Below the pieces are notes generated by a model that did no database searches, was not told the origin of the DNA, and worked only from the letters and a program-made list of their open reading frames with translations. DNA of 64,000 nt from Trichosporon coremiiforme (taxonomy: Eukaryota > Basidiomycota > Tremellomycetes > Trichosporonales > Trichosporonaceae), in NCBI GenBank assembly GCA_039545355.1, contig BCJJ01000001.1, positions 1,672,570 through 1,736,569 on the forward strand. The letters are read 5' to 3'. Shown in pieces: positions 34,351 through 46,961 of this stretch (position 1 is the stretch's first letter; each line of letters begins with the position of its first letter). The translations under genes and the position numbers were made by a program.

Positions 34351-36561
34351 CTAATTCGCGTCGAGGTACTTCTGGGCGCGTCCGAGCGCCCAGATGCAGA
34401 AGATAAACTTGAAGGCGGGATAGTCGATGGCGCAGTTCTTGTTGAAGATGCCCTCCGTGTCCTCCTGCAGCCAGGAGCCGTCAGGCCGCTGGCGGCTCAT
34501 GATGAGCTGGCAGCCGCGCCGGATGGCCGCCGTGTCGGGGCAGCGGCCGTAGATAAGCGCCAGCAGCGCCCACGCTGTCTGCACGACCTGGCTCTGCTCG
34601 TGCTGCGCGTACTCCAGCGAAACGCACGACATGTACGTCTCGCCCCAGCCGCCGTCCTCCATCTGCTTGCTGAGCAGGAAGGAGCACGCGCGGCGCACGC
34701 TCTCGCTGTTCTCGTACGTCTCGCCCGCGATCGCGAGTGACTCGAGCGCAAACATCGTCGCGTACGTGAAGCAGATGCCCCACGAGCCGTACCACGATCC
34801 GTCGGGGCGCTGCACCGAGTGGATCCACCGGATCGCCTTGTCGATGCAGCGCTCAATGTCGGCAGCGCGGTACTCCGAGTCCAACTTAGTAAAGTACTTG
34901 AGGGCGGAGAGCGCGCTCGTCGTGCACTCGGGGTACATGTAGTCGACCATGATGTCGCCAAAGACCTCGGCGGCGTTGAGCGCCTCGAGCTTGGCGCTCC
35001 CGCGCATCAGCTCGTACGAGGCGAACCCGCCCGACGGGTTCTGCATGCTGAGGAGCACGTCGACCGCGTCGCGCATGCGGTCGAGCGTGACCGGCTTGTC
35101 CGTGTACGACAGGCTCTGCATCGCGATGACACCCTTCAGGCCCTCGGCGGTGCAGTCGGACACGGTGTACGACTGCTCGGGCGTCGAGAACGGCCACGCG
35201 CCCTTGGAGCTCTGCCGGTAGCCCGCACGGTACCACTTCGGGTTGTGGCGGATCTGGCACTTGTCGAGCCAGTCGAGCATGCCGAGCACCGTCTGCTTGT
35301 TCTCGGCCTCGTCGGCGAGCCCCGTCTCGACGACGGCCTGCGCCAGGAACGAAATGTCCCACAGCTGCGATCCGTTCGTGCCCGTCATGAAGAGGCCGTC
35401 CTTGGAAAGCCACAGGAAGTCATCGACGCGGCTCTTGTGCAGCCGGACCGCCTCTGAGTCGGGGCCCTCCTGGGCGAAGCGGCAAATCATGTTGAACGCC
35501 TTGGACACCGGCCCGACCGTCTGATACCCCGTGTTCTCGTCCTCATACACGATCTGGCGGTACGCCGCGCGCATGCCGGCCTTGCGCAGGCCCGGGACGC
35601 ACGGGAGGTACGGCATCTTCTCGTAGACGCCAAGGATGGCGTTCAGCGCGTCGTAGACCGGGTGGTGCGGCGAGTACAGGTCGACCTTGTGCGTGTTGTT
35701 GCGCTGCCGCGGCCAGTCGATTGACTCGTACGGCTGCACGTAGATTTCCTTCCGAAGCTCTCGCACGAGCTCTGTCTGCGGCGCTACGAAGCGCGCGCCC
35801 CACAGCCACGCCATCGGCGTGAACACGAGCCGCACGTGGATCCACCACCGCCACGGCGCGAACGGCACCCAGTCCGGCAGACACCTGTCGTCAGCGCGGC
35901 GCTAGTAATCATCGTACCATAGCTCTGGCGGGGTCGGGTTCACACCCTCCCAGTCGTACGCGCCCAGGATGCTGAGCCACACCTTGCCCCACGTCGGAAT
36001 CGCGACGGCGCCGCCAAACTCGTGGATCTTGGCCCGGATCGCCGTCATCGGGCCCTCGTCGGGCCCCATGCCGAGCATGCGCAGACAGACATAGTTCATG
36101 ACCGTGCCGTAGACTGTCGGGGGAGCGGCGGTGTGCAGGCCCCAACCGCCTTCGGGGCGCAGCTTGTTGAGGAGGTAGCGCTTCAGCTCGTCCTTCTTGG
36201 GCTGCGGGAGCTCGACGCCGCACACCTGCAGCGCGATGACGAGGCCGGGCGTGAGGAACAGGGGGCCGCCGTACTCGGTCGCGAAGTGGCCGTCCTCGCT
36301 CTGCAGCTCGCGGTAGTACCGCAGGCCGTTGCGCGCCGCCTCGAGGGGCGTCTTCGCCTTTGGCTGGTCGGGCAGCCCGGTCGGCTCGCCCATCGAGTAC
36401 TTGTCGACGGCGGTTTGGGGCCAGGCATCGCGCTGGGCAGGCGGGAGGTAGACCCACTTGTGCTGGCCGTGCGAGTCCTCGGAGACCTTGAGGCGCCAGC
36501 CGGCGGGGTCAGTGCGAAGCTTGTCGGCGTACTGCCTTGCCTGCGTCGTGATGTCGACCAT
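34351..36561 (-). CDS. ERG7: Lanosterol synthase (2,3-oxidosqualene cyclase)
   Basis: Cyclises oxidosqualene to lanosterol, the first sterol of the ergosterol pathway, at ER/lipid-droplet membranes. Two exons, 35918-36561 and 34351-35884, 725 aa, close to the 731 aa of yeast Erg7. The 33-nt intron 35885-35917 (TG|GTACGA..CTGACGACAG|G, phase 2) restores a Trp codon and links ..PPELW to CLPDWVPFAPWRWW; unspliced, it ends at an in-frame TAG. The catalytic motif DCTAE lies at about 458-462, matching Asp455/456 of human and yeast enzymes. QW repeats such as RPDGSWYGSWG and MEDGGWGETY are present, as is VTGTNGSQLWD-like MTGTNGSQLWD. The ATG at 36561 (ATCATGG) is chosen because upstream in-frame residues do not look like an enzyme N-terminus. 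Divergent from eIF4B with 457 bp between starts. Confidence 0.95.
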
Positions 36562-37018
36562 GATGTTGCAGAGGCAAGACTTGGAGAGTCGTTCGATCTT
36601 ATGTCGGGCCACTCTGGGCCGGATGCGGGGTAATGCGGGGTACGGAGATGGATCGACGTCCGCTCTGAGGACAGAGTGACGGACGATGCGCGGAGATGTC
36701 ATGGTGAAGAGCAATCACGTGATTGATTGCATATCGCCGGAATCTCCGACCGCGTGGCTTTCCGATGGTTGGGCGAACTTTTGTTAGAGCGTGGCTGGCA
36801 CGAGGCACCGCGGCTACGGTGAGCGAGCGGCGCCTGGGCCACCCTGCGTCAGTGAGCCAGTGAGTGAGTGAGCCTACGCCCAACCGCCAGCCAGAGTCAG
36901 GCTCGACGGCGACGAGACAGTCACAGTCACTGTCACTGTCGACGGCAACGCCCTCCAACCCACCTCAAACTTTCCTTTCACACCCCCTACCCCACCAACC
37001 AACACAGCAACCCCCACC
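36562..37018. promoter_or_regulatory. Shared divergent promoter region of ERG7 and eIF4B
   Basis: 457 bp between two start codons on opposite strands. Contains tandem GAGT repeats at about 36858-36872 and an interleaved CAGTCA/CTGTCA block (36917-36940) that is nearly self-complementary, followed by a CT-rich eIF4B leader (36961-37016). No obvious sterol-response element was recognised. Confidence 0.5.
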
Positions 37019-38600
37019 ATGCGTGAGTCCTGCCGCGAGCACGCACAGACAAGACTAGTCCGATGCCCCTGCATTCCCGAAATCTCATCGGATTATGCGA
37101 AAACTGACGTCCGTAGCTCCCAAGAAAAAGGCTCAGAAGATGGCCCTCGCCGACTTCTTCGCTGAGACCAGTACGTCCTAATCCTCGAGAAGCGCTGACC
37201 ATTTCCAGCCGGCGGAAGCTCGTGGGCCGACGAGATGGAGTCGCTCCCCACTGCGCGTATGTTTACCTTGTGCTAGGGACCCAGGGACCTGGAACTGGAA
37301 CATTGAACAGGAACTGACGCTCACAGCCGCCGCTCGTGAGGACACCGGCCCCCGCCGCGGCGAGCCCGGCTACCTCGACAGCATGCCCGACCGCTCTGCC
37401 CGCTCGTTCCCCGGTGCGCCGACGGGTCGCGCCGAGAACCCGCTCCCGGACGTGCCGCCGTTCACCGCGTTCGTCGGTAACCTTACGTTCGAGGTTCAGG
37501 ACGACGAGGTGCGCGACTTCTTCGCCGACCTGAAGCCCGTCTCTGTCCGCGTCGTCAAGGACTCGGAGGGCAAGGCTAAGGGCTTCGGTTACGTCGAGTT
37601 CGGCTCGCGCGACGACCTCAAGAACGCGCTGGACCTGACCGGCCAGAACCTCGGTGGACGCACTGTGCGCATCAACGTCGCTGAGGCTCCCTCGCGTCCT
37701 GGCCGCGAGTACACCCCGTCGGCTGCCGATGAGGCTTCGCAGTGGCGCCGCACTGCCCCGCTTGCTCCCCGTGAGCCTCCCGCCCCCCGTCGCACGTTCT
37801 CGGGCGCCTCCCACGACGACCGCGACTGGGGAGCCGCCCGCGGCGCCAAGTTCACCGCCTCGCGCGAGAGCAGCGGCTACGGCCGCCCCCGCGGCGAGCG
37901 CGAGCACCACCACGAGCCCACTGCTGCCGACGAGGCCAACCAGTGGCGCTCGGGCAAGCCGCTCGTCGCTGCTACCGAGGGTGCCCGTGGACCCCGCGGC
38001 GGACGGGATACGCCCCCTCACCGCCCCGCCGGCCCGGCGGACACGGAGAGCACGTGGTCGCGCGGTACGCGTGTTACCACGCCGCCTGCGCCGGCTGAGC
38101 CGCAGCGCCCGCGCCTGAACCTCCTTGCGCGTAGCGAGAAGGCCGAGGGCGGAGGCTCTGGAGCCTCGTCGACGAGCAGCGGTGCGTCGCCGTTCGGCGC
38201 CGCGCGTCCCGTGGACACGCTGGCTCGCGAGCGCGAGGCCGAGGAGCGCCTTGCCGCCCGCCAGGCTGCTACTCACAAGCAGCGCGAGGACGCTGAGAAG
38301 GCCAAGCAGGCGGCCAAGGAGCGCCGCGAGCGCGAGCACCAGGAGGCTCGCGAGCGCCGCCCCATCCGCGTCCACCCCTCCCGCCTGCCCCCCAAGGAGC
38401 CCAAGGAGGCTAAGGAGGACGAGGACGGCTTCGCGGCCGTCCCCGCCAAGGGAACACGGGCCGCCTCCGCCCACACTGCCGAAGACAGCGCACCCAAGTC
38501 GTCTGGCCTCAAGAAGGAGAACAAGGGCTTCTCCTTTGCTGCTGCTGCTGGCGCCCTCGACGACGAGCTCGCAGAGGACACTGACAAGTTGCATGTGTAG
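37019..38600 (+). CDS. TIF3: Translation initiation factor eIF4B-like RRM protein
   Basis: Stimulates eIF4A helicase and mRNA recruitment to 40S subunits in the cytoplasm. Exons 37019-37022, 37117-37170, 37209-37256, 37327-38600; 459 aa. The first coding exon is only ATGC. Spliced N-terminus: MPPKKKAQKMALADFF, then GGSSWADEMESLPTAP, which matches the conserved start of fungal eIF4B. One RRM spans about residues 81-157 (FTAFVGNLTF as RNP2; KGFGYVEF as RNP1). Two degenerate copies of an AADEA(S/N)QWR motif follow, with Arg/Pro/Gly-rich sequence between, then a long Arg/Glu/Ala helix (AREREAEERLAARQAATHK) near 295-350, and an acidic C-terminus. The RRM plus repeats and charged helix make an alternative RRM protein unlikely. 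Confidence 0.92.
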
Positions 38601-39062
38601 ACTTAGTTAGACTGGATGTCATGTTTGGGTTTGAGCTTGCGCGGCTCCGGCTGAGGCGAGGCGAGGCGATAGACTTGAGGAAGCGGTGAGGGAGAAGAAA
38701 GATGAAGATGGCGAATCTGAGCAGAACCAGGCGAATGAGCGCGTGACAACGACCAGTGGCAATCAGCTACAAACAGCAACATGACGAGGTTGCGGAGCGA
38801 CCGTGCGGGAGCCATCAGCGTGCATCGCTTGATCGAACTAGTCAGCGTCTGATTCCAAAACAGATCCAGATCAGCCATGCCAGCAACTAATGGCGTCGTG
38901 TTACTTCATACATCCCTTGTGTCGTTATTACATCGTCCGTGCTGGTCGTCCAGTGTCTCATATAGTGTGTACGGGTGTGTACTTTTGGCTACGTCCTTCA
39001 ACCTCTTAACTACCTACCTCCTCAATATCCTCACCCCTCGCACTCCTACCCTCCTCAGTCGT
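38601..39062. other. Convergent 3' region between eIF4B and the Zn2Cys6 regulator
   Basis: Both 3' UTRs; the middle (38890-39040) is relatively AT-rich. No gene seen. Confidence 0.6.
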
Positions 39063-42000
39063 TTAGGCCAGATCAATAGCGAGACTTTTGGCGATAGTGA
39101 GCCAATCGATTCCTGTCCGATCATGCCCACAGTCCGCCGGCCACGCCGCCCGCAGAGCGTCGAACGCAGCGTCACCAGGGCTGCTCTTGGTCCGTGACGG
39201 AATACCGAAGACGGAGGTCCAGGGTCCGACGCCCTTTCTACCTCTTGACTTCTCGCCGACCTCGAGCACGAGGCGAGCCTGCGGCGCGCCATACACGTTT
39301 GCGATGGCGAGTTGCCTCAGATGGTCGAGGAGCACGAAGGCGGGATCGCCAATGTTCTGGAGCAGGTCGCACACGGCCTGCACCTGGATCATCGTCGCTC
39401 TGGCCAGTGGGGACTTGGGAGCGGTGATCGCGACGCTCGTCAGCGTGACGGCCGCGATGGTCGCGTAGTACCGCATGAACCAGTGTGTCTTGGCCACTTC
39501 TGGCATTACGCTGAAGAGGCTGAGAGAGGTCGCGATCATCATGTTGCACCGTCTCAGCAGAGCGCTGAAGGCCGTCGCCTGGTCGGTATAGGGACGGAGG
39601 ATGGAGAGGATGACGGCGCTCATTGCTGATGCGAGAGCGTGTTGTTGCAGTGTCAGGGGTGCGTTCTCCGGGTCCACGGCCGGCGCCGTGTTCTCGGGGT
39701 TTCCGCCTGCGACGACACTCGCGCGACACTTGAAGTTGAAAGGCATGACCGCCTCGAAGTCGATGAGACGCTCGTAGACCGGCCACACCTCATCGTGCGG
39801 GACCTTGGCGCCGGACATTGTGATTTGGAGAGCCCTGCATGTCAGCTTGCGTTCCCTCTGTTGAGAGCCCCAGTAGAGAGCCTAAACAGCGAGCACCGAG
39901 TCACTGGTCCGCCTCCTAGCAGAATTCAGAGCAGGGTCGACGACAAATCCGAGGCCCAGGTCACCCCCACACGGTCGTCACCGACGGTACCCATTTCAAC
40001 GTCACACGACGCAGCAACAGGAACACGATCGATTCCTGATCGGTCCTGGGCGGACTGCAGTTCTGCCACAACGTGGTGAGTGCGACGACGAACCTGAAGC
40101 TCGCTCGTGACCTTCGGGCGTCGGTCGAGCTCCTCGCTCCCTCCGACCGACTCGCCCTAACACCCAAGTCCGGCAGTACAGGCGCCAAAACTCTGGGCAG
40201 AGGACAATGTTTCCCCCACTCTGATTCGACACCCGCCGTGCGCGAAGCAGCCCCCGCTGAACTCGCCGCACTACGCCCACTCCGAACCGGCGGCAAGTGA
40301 TGGAATCATCCAAGCGAGGTTGCACACGGCTGCCACTGCCGTCTACTGCCGCTTCAGCCGCCGGTATGGCGGCAGTGGCCACGGCTAAGCGAACTGCCGG
40401 AGTTGAGCATGCAGGGGGAAGGGGAGGCTACATCCGACGTTCATGCGAGAGAAATGACCGTCGGATTTAGCTTCGATTGTGAGGAAGGTGGGGGACGGGG
40501 GAGGAGGAGGAGGAACGCGATCCGTTCCGTGACGCGTGGGACTGGTGACGCGGGAGCACACTGCCGCTGGGAAGTAGTGGCTCGATGCTCAACGGAACGT
40601 GCCTGCTGGCTGAGAAGGTGCTCTCTCCTCTGCCTGCTCTTGCTCGCTGCCTCGGCCCTCACTGCTCATTGCTAGCTCGGGCTGCGCCTTGCGCGCCCTC
40701 GCCATGTACTCACTCATTTGCCAGCTTGGCGAAACCAAATTTGCACTTGTTGAACTCGCTGTCCTGGGGCATCGGGACGTCAAACTGCTTCAAGGGGAGA
40801 CCGCCGGGCCGGCCCGTGACGTGAGCGAGGATCACATCCTCGAGGAGGACCTCCCAGAAGACGTTCGGCGCCTCGAGGGACCTGCCGCGGTGAAGGCCCA
40901 TGCTCTGCATGATGCGCATCGTCTCGCCGAACACAGGGCTGCACTGGCGCGCGCCCTCGCTTGGGTCGCTGTACAGGCTGTAATTGATGAGAATGTGCAG
41001 GCACTGGGCGGCCGCGATCGTGTGGCTGGTCGTGACGCGCAGGCACTCGCCAGCCAGGCGGAAGTAGCGCTCGTGCTGGACCGGCGGATCGACCTTGGGC
41101 GCGAACATGCCGCCCATTCCCATCACGGCGTAGAGCAGCGCAAGGCGATGCGGGTGCGTCGTGTCAGTCCAGATCGGCGTGGGCGGACTGGCGTAGAAGC
41201 CCTCGAGGAGGCGGGCGAGGTCGTCATGCGGGACCACGTCGTGGCTCCAAGCGTAGTGCCGCCAGTACATTCCCAGCAGGGTCACTGCCACATCGCGGGA
41301 AGGGAGCTGGTTCACGAGCGTCGCAAAGTTGTTCCCCACGCCACCCGGCGTAATGCTTCCTTCATCCTCCTGGGTCTCGTACCCGAACCCGTGCCCCGTC
41401 CCGTACCGGCCGTCAGCGGAGGGGCGGAGCACCGTCTCGCCGTCGCCCTGCTGCTGCCCGCCGCACTCGCGGACGCGGTGCTGGAGGACGGAGAACCACT
41501 CGTCCCCGACTGGGAAGCCGCCGTTCATCTCCTGCTCCAGCGAGCCGGGCAAGCTGCCCGGGGGCGTGTACTCCATGTGCAGCGGCATGTTCATCGGCAC
41601 GTCTGAGATGGCGAGCGCGTCGATCCCGCCTGTCGCGCCACCGAGCTGGCTGTGGTTCTGCGCCGAGAGGTTCTGGGCAGTCAGAAGATGGCCATGGCCG
41701 TGGTGCACGCCCCCGAGCCAGGAGTGCGAGTGAGAGTTAGAGTGCGAGTGCGAGCTTCCGCCCGCCGACGGCGCAGAGGCGCTCGTCGCGCTCGCAGACG
41801 AGCCGAGTTCGGAGCCCGAGTCATCCGCGTCGGGGTCGCGCGGCAGGGCAATGCCGTGGTTCCGCAGAGCGCCCTCTAGCTGCCGGATCCGGGCTTGCAG
41901 CTGCTCAGTTGGCTGCGATGAGGAGATCCTGCCCGTCAGCTCACGCCCGCTGCGAATCGAGAGATGCTTACAGAGCGTACTTCGGCCGACGTGTGCCATT

Positions 42001-42435
42001 CGGGCAACGGTCGCCCATGCCGACGCGCACACAGTTCGTGCATGGCACTGCGGCGGTTAGTCACACCTGGTTCGGACTTGCTATTCGGAAGGGAAGTCGC
42101 GTGCTAAGCGCATAACAAACGCAGCACCGACGGGACCGACGGACTCTGTTCGCTGTGAGAACTCACCCTGCCTGTTGCACCGCAGTTTCAGTCGTCGGCA
42201 TTCTGCATCATTAGCGTCGATCCTTGCGTGCAATGTTGAGAGACTAGGAGCTGCTGGAGCAGCTAACACGGCTAGCACTCGGCACGGCTCGCCTCGGCTT
42301 GCCGATGGCGGCGGCTGACGGCTGTTCCAGCCGGCTCCAGAAACGTAGTTACTCACCAGCACAAGAGGTCCGGACGGCCCCCCTCTTCTTCGGCGGGGGA
42401 TTTGGGACCTCGCCGTCCATGTTGTTGGTCGTCAT
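39063..42435 (-). CDS. Zn2Cys6 transcription factor with Fungal_trans (PF04082-like) domain
   Basis: 725 aa from five exons: 42357-42435, 42167-42202, 41972-42047, 40714-41928, 39063-39834. The cluster is split over the first three exons and is only complete after splicing: Cys25, 28, 35, 41, 44, 53 (C-x2-C-x6-C-x5-C-x2-C-x8-C), preceded by PPPKKRG. A short coiled coil follows (TEQLQARIRQLEGALRNHG), then a Ser/His-rich linker. The middle homology region includes DVAVTLLGMYWRHYAWSHDVVP, HRLALLYAVMGMGGMF and GETMRIMQSMGLHRG. The last exon is reached across an 879-nt intron (GTGAGT..CTGACATGCAG, phase 2) and continues KLANEALQITMSGAKVP, as expected for this domain. Nuclear regulator of unknown targets. 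All four introns keep phase; the long one could hide a further exon. Confidence 0.88.
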
Positions 42436-45400
42436 GTATCAGGTGGCGAGGAGGAGTATGTTGAGGGGGCCGGTGTCGGGGCTTGGGGCTGGTCGAGGTA
42501 CGAGGTACGCAGTTAAGATACGACCACGGAGGTGCGGGGGCGTGCCGTGTCAATGTGCGACGAAGAAAATCTAGAGATAGTGTCGGCGCCTTGTCGGGCG
42601 ATAACCGGTAATCACAAGTCGTATCGTCGTCGCTGCGAGTGCGTCGTCAAATTCGTGCGAAGAGTATGGAGTGATAAGATGTGCAAGAGCGCGGGGGCGC
42701 GGGGGCGAGAACAAGCAAGACTAATAACAGATATGAAGACCAGGCGGCAAAGCGGTTGTGGGCTGCGGCTGAGTCGCAGCTGAGCGGCATGAGGGAATCA
42801 TATCAGCTGCCAGGTGCTGACTGCTGCTGGCCGGTCAGGCCCAGGGCTCAAGCGGCAGTAGGTGGATGTACGCTGAGTGATTGCCCGGCGGCTCCTTGGC
42901 TGGTCAGACTCAGGCTGGCCAGGTGGTCGGGTGCTGGGCAGCTGGCTGACTCGCTCGTGCGTTCCTGCCGCTGCTCGTCGCTGCTCTTCTCCTTCTCTGC
43001 CTCGAGCTGTGCCGCTGCCCTTGCCGCTTTGGTGCCCGGTGGGATTTCGCGGCGCCCTTCCAGGTGATGTGGCCCCTCACGTCCCCTTCACGTCCCCCTC
43101 ACTGTCCCTCGTTCGTCCCTCGATTCTGTCGTTGAAAGCATCGCGGCTGGCGAACCGCAGCCAATCAATGCAACGTCAGGTTCCTTGCGTGTACTGCCCT
43201 GTTGTGCCCGGCTTCCATCGTCCTGTCCTGTACCTGCAGCTCTGCTTTCCTGAGGTCTGCTCTCCCTGCGCCGCTCCGGCCCTTGCAGCTCTGCCCTGCC
43301 TCCACTCGGGCACTCAGGCCTTCGAAAGCCGACTCGCCAATCTCGTCGTTGTGCACCAGACGGGGCGGCGGGCGCCTCACGTCATCGCATAGTGCCGACC
43401 GGTCATCTGCGTCTGTACTCTGAACCGTCTGTAAAAAAAGTCTGAAAAAACCAAAACCAAAACATTCGCCCTCCGATCTCCTTTGCACCCACCCCACTCT
43501 CTAAACGTTGTCCGCATGCTGGCGTGCGGGGCTCGTGCCTTGCAGCGTCTGTCTGACGGTAGCAGCCGGATTTCCAGCTGATGCGCCATGCCCAGCCTTC
43601 GTTAGCTGGCCGGGCTTTCTGCAACCAATACTGGCCTGTCGGGCATTTCTCTTGCTGCTCTGTCAGGGCGATACGGCTGTCGAAAGCGAGGAGAGAAGGG
43701 TGCCAGGATCCAGTGGACAGCGTGATCAGCTGGTCCTCGAAAGCCTCTGCTCCGAAGCCTGACGGGCGAGGTGCGCTCGGATGAGAGAACAGCAGTCCCA
43801 TGAGAGGAATCTCGGTAGCGCGCAGTTGTGTCGAGTAACACGCTTAGACACTTACGGCAACTTGGCCTTCGCAGCCCTTCGGTGCCCCCACTCCCCAGAG
43901 AGAGAGCGTGGTTCACGGGGCATGCGCAGCAGGAGAGCGCAGATCACAGCTAGCCTCATGGTTGTGGGAGTCAGTTTGCCTTCCGAACGCTCGGTCCGAT
44001 GCGTCTCGGGCCAGGAAAACTCGCTCCGCAATTGCCGACCTGTCACCCCTCTCACAATCCATAATCCATCACACCTTTTCTATTTCTACCACGCACAACA
44101 GCCAAGGACCGTGCGCTGCTGACAAGGCGCTTCACGTGGCTCGGTCTCGGGGACCAGCGTGCAGGAGTCTGGCGCTGCGAGCGAGACAAGGTGCAATGAA
44201 GCCTCGTCCAAATGCGCCAGGGAGCGAGTCAAAACTCAGAAATCAAGCCAAACGGGCGTCGAATAGTCGACGAGCAAGCCGAGATCCCGGCTTATTCGGT
44301 TCTGCGCAGCGACGTTGGGGATCTGTGGGGGCCGGCCTGGTATCATCGAGTGGTGGCCGCGAGCCGCGAGCAACAAGGCTACGAGAGGAACGGTATGCGT
44401 CAGGGGTAGGTACTACCCCGCATTCAGGCCCGATTGTGATTGGCACAGCAAGGAATCCTTCAACGACACTTGAGTCATATGTTGTGCCAAGAGAATGACA
44501 CGGAGCTCTGCTGCCAGCACTGCGAGTACTGCGAGCGAGTCGCGAGCGACTCTATACGCTATTGCGCGTCGTTCTAGGGCCCTTTGGCAGAAGTGCAGAG
44601 GTCGGAAGTCTGTCTCACCGATTCTTTCCTATCAGAGAAGTTCTTGCTCGGCAGCGATCGAGTTCGGAGCGACTGTGCCCCACGTTTCTTGCTACTTTCA
44701 CTCCCACTACTGTCGCAGATCCTCATTCACGGCGTACCTGTGCAGCTACTGGGAAGGGAGCATGCGCGGGCATGGCGACAGTGACCGTGACATTCGGGCG
44801 GGTGATCACGCGGGGCAGCGGGGTGCAAATCTCTCGGTGTGGGGCTGATATCAGTATTTGAGCGAACCAGGGCCGGCGGAGCAAACGCCGCCGCTAAATC
44901 AGATTGCCCAACCCTATCCCTTGTCCGGCCTCCACATGCTCGTAGTGTTCGGCAAGCCTTCGTCATACGAAATGGTTCATCCAGGAGCGTCAAGAGGCAC
45001 GGCACACGCTATGCACGCTGCGGGGACTGTCGGTCCACGGTCCGGACACCTAGCTCCCGCAGCAGCGCGTGTGCTGTTCTGGTCGAGGGATGACTTCGCG
45101 GGAGACGCCATATTGTCGTTGACGCAATGAGATGAGACGTGGCACGGCACACGTTTCGTGTGCGTGTCTGTACGATCCGTCGTATAGCGCCGGTCAGAGC
45201 AGAGTGGGGGAGCGTTAGTCAGCGCAAGGGTGAGCGACGGGTCGGAACAGTTCTGGAAGCGACTCATGAGGCACACAGGGTTTCGTCCAGTCGTAATGAA
45301 TGTGAATGCGCGGCTCGTGGTTGGGCGACCCGTTGCACCTCGTAGCTCTCGGGTAGGTTTCTCTCGAGCATTGACTCTCGGGTTCAACTCTCTCGGGCGC

Positions 45401-46551
45401 TGTGGGCGCTGTGCCCTCGGACACACCATCGGAGCAGCACATCGGAGCTGTCGGACAGGAAGTCACTGGCACGCAGCAGGTACCCGCGTGCATGTTGCAT
45501 TCCTCACCACCCTCAACAGCCCCTTCGCCCATGCTTCATTACCCTCATCTCCTTTCGGCTGGGCGTGATCGAGAGCTTGACAGCGCTGCGATGAGACTAC
45601 TGGCGACTGAAGCGACCGATGCTATTTGGGGCCGGTTTCGGGTGCATTTAGCGAGCAAACAGTTGGGGACACTGAAGCATGTGCTCGACGTTTGGGCTTT
45701 GCTTCGTGCGGACCGGACATCAAGGATGCTCGTAACCGTACCGGTGTTGGCTGAGTAGAAGTTGCTGACGCAGACTTCACAGATACGGATCCGTGTCCCG
45801 TCAGCCGACAGCGAGCGAGCACGAGCTGCGCGCTAGCTCAGCATAGCACCTGCCGACTTGGTCGTAGTCTCCGTTTCTTGTTTTCTCTTTGCACGCAACC
45901 GTGCCACGCATAGTGCTCGCAAGCATTCCGCTGATCCCAGGTGCGGCATGCCGAACTGTCGATCCCATGCGCAGCGATGCCAAAGCGTATGTAGCCGGAA
46001 GTAACAGCAGGATCAATGCGGCATGTGGGCATCGTCGACGATAAGATATCGGCGTCCGCCCTCTCCGTGCACCGTATCGCAGCCGCTATCAGCTGCGCGG
46101 CCCCGGGCTGGCCGGGCTTTGCTCGGCGTGCACAGGTATGGAGGGCGCGGGGCATGCGCCGGGGCATGCGCCGGGGGCCAGCGTATCGAAGCGCCAGGAG
46201 TCCGGTGTCGGACCGCCGTGGATGGAGGTTTGCAGGTTTGGCTGGTGGAACGGCCGCGCGGCGCCGCGTACCTGTACCCGGCTGGGTATGGGTTTTCGGC
46301 GTATGCGGGGAATTCCATCACCTGCCTTCGTCGGTTTACTTCGCCTCATTCGCCTGATACTGCAAAAATAACGATGAGCGCATAGATGCCGCTGCTTATC
46401 AAGTCTATGCATGCAGGGTGATAAGATGAGAGAGGGAGGGAGGAGGGAGAAGAGATAACGGAGGGACGGAGTAGGGAACCAGGTGGCTCCGCAGGCACTG
46501 GCAGCCACCACCACCGCCGTCGGCTCGGACCTGAGGATGGCGTACGAGGCC
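42436..46551. other. Gene-free stretch, about 4.1 kb
   Basis: Starts with the regulator's promoter. Frames on both strands are short and unsupported by ATG context, splicing or motifs. Locally low-complexity CTG/GCC-rich sequence occurs around 42800-43050, and a run of A residues near 43431-43462. Confidence 0.5.
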
Positions 46552-46947
46552 TCAGTCGTACTCTTGCAATAAACACGGATCCCTCTTAACTGTATGCATG
46601 GGTCTGATAATGCGCATACACAGCTTGGCACCACTCCGCTGGTTAAAGCTCTCATTCACGATTAACATCCCGAAGTACAGCTCAAGGTTACCAACGACCA
46701 GGACTACGACTGTAATCGACAAGGGACGCCGTACCCGGAAGCGCCCTGTCCTTGCTGATGCTCCTGGCAGCAGGTTAATAGATGCGAGCACACGAGCAAG
46801 CGGGCAGTCGGCGTCGGTAGTGACCAGGCACGTCGGCGAGCAACGCCGTCCAACGAGATTGACGGCCGGGTAGTTCGCGACGAGGCCGCTGACGAGCCAG
46901 TGAGGGTCGTTAGTCGCAAGCGAGAGCAACCCTGGGTCATTTAGCAT
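46552..46947 (-). CDS. Hypothetical ORF, 131 aa
   Basis: ATG-started frame, no recognised domain. It begins 15 nt downstream of the stop of the 123-aa F-box-like gene on the same strand, so it may be a decayed part of the same locus instead of an independent gene. Sequence contains a hydrophobic stretch (LSITVVVLVVGNLELYFGMLIV) that could be a membrane segment. Codon use is less C-biased than in the real genes of this window. Weakly supported. Confidence 0.25.
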   Translation of the reverse strand: MLNDPGLLSLATNDPHWLVSGLVANYPAVNLVGRRCSPTCLVTTDADCPLARVLASINLLPGASARTGRFRVRRPLSITVVVLVVGNLELYFGMLIVNESFNQRSGAKLCMRIIRPMHTVKRDPCLLQEYD

Positions 46948-46961
46948 AACATGTCGGGCAA

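Noticed and set aside
37263..38594. 443-aa minus-strand frame
   Set aside because: Antisense of eIF4B.
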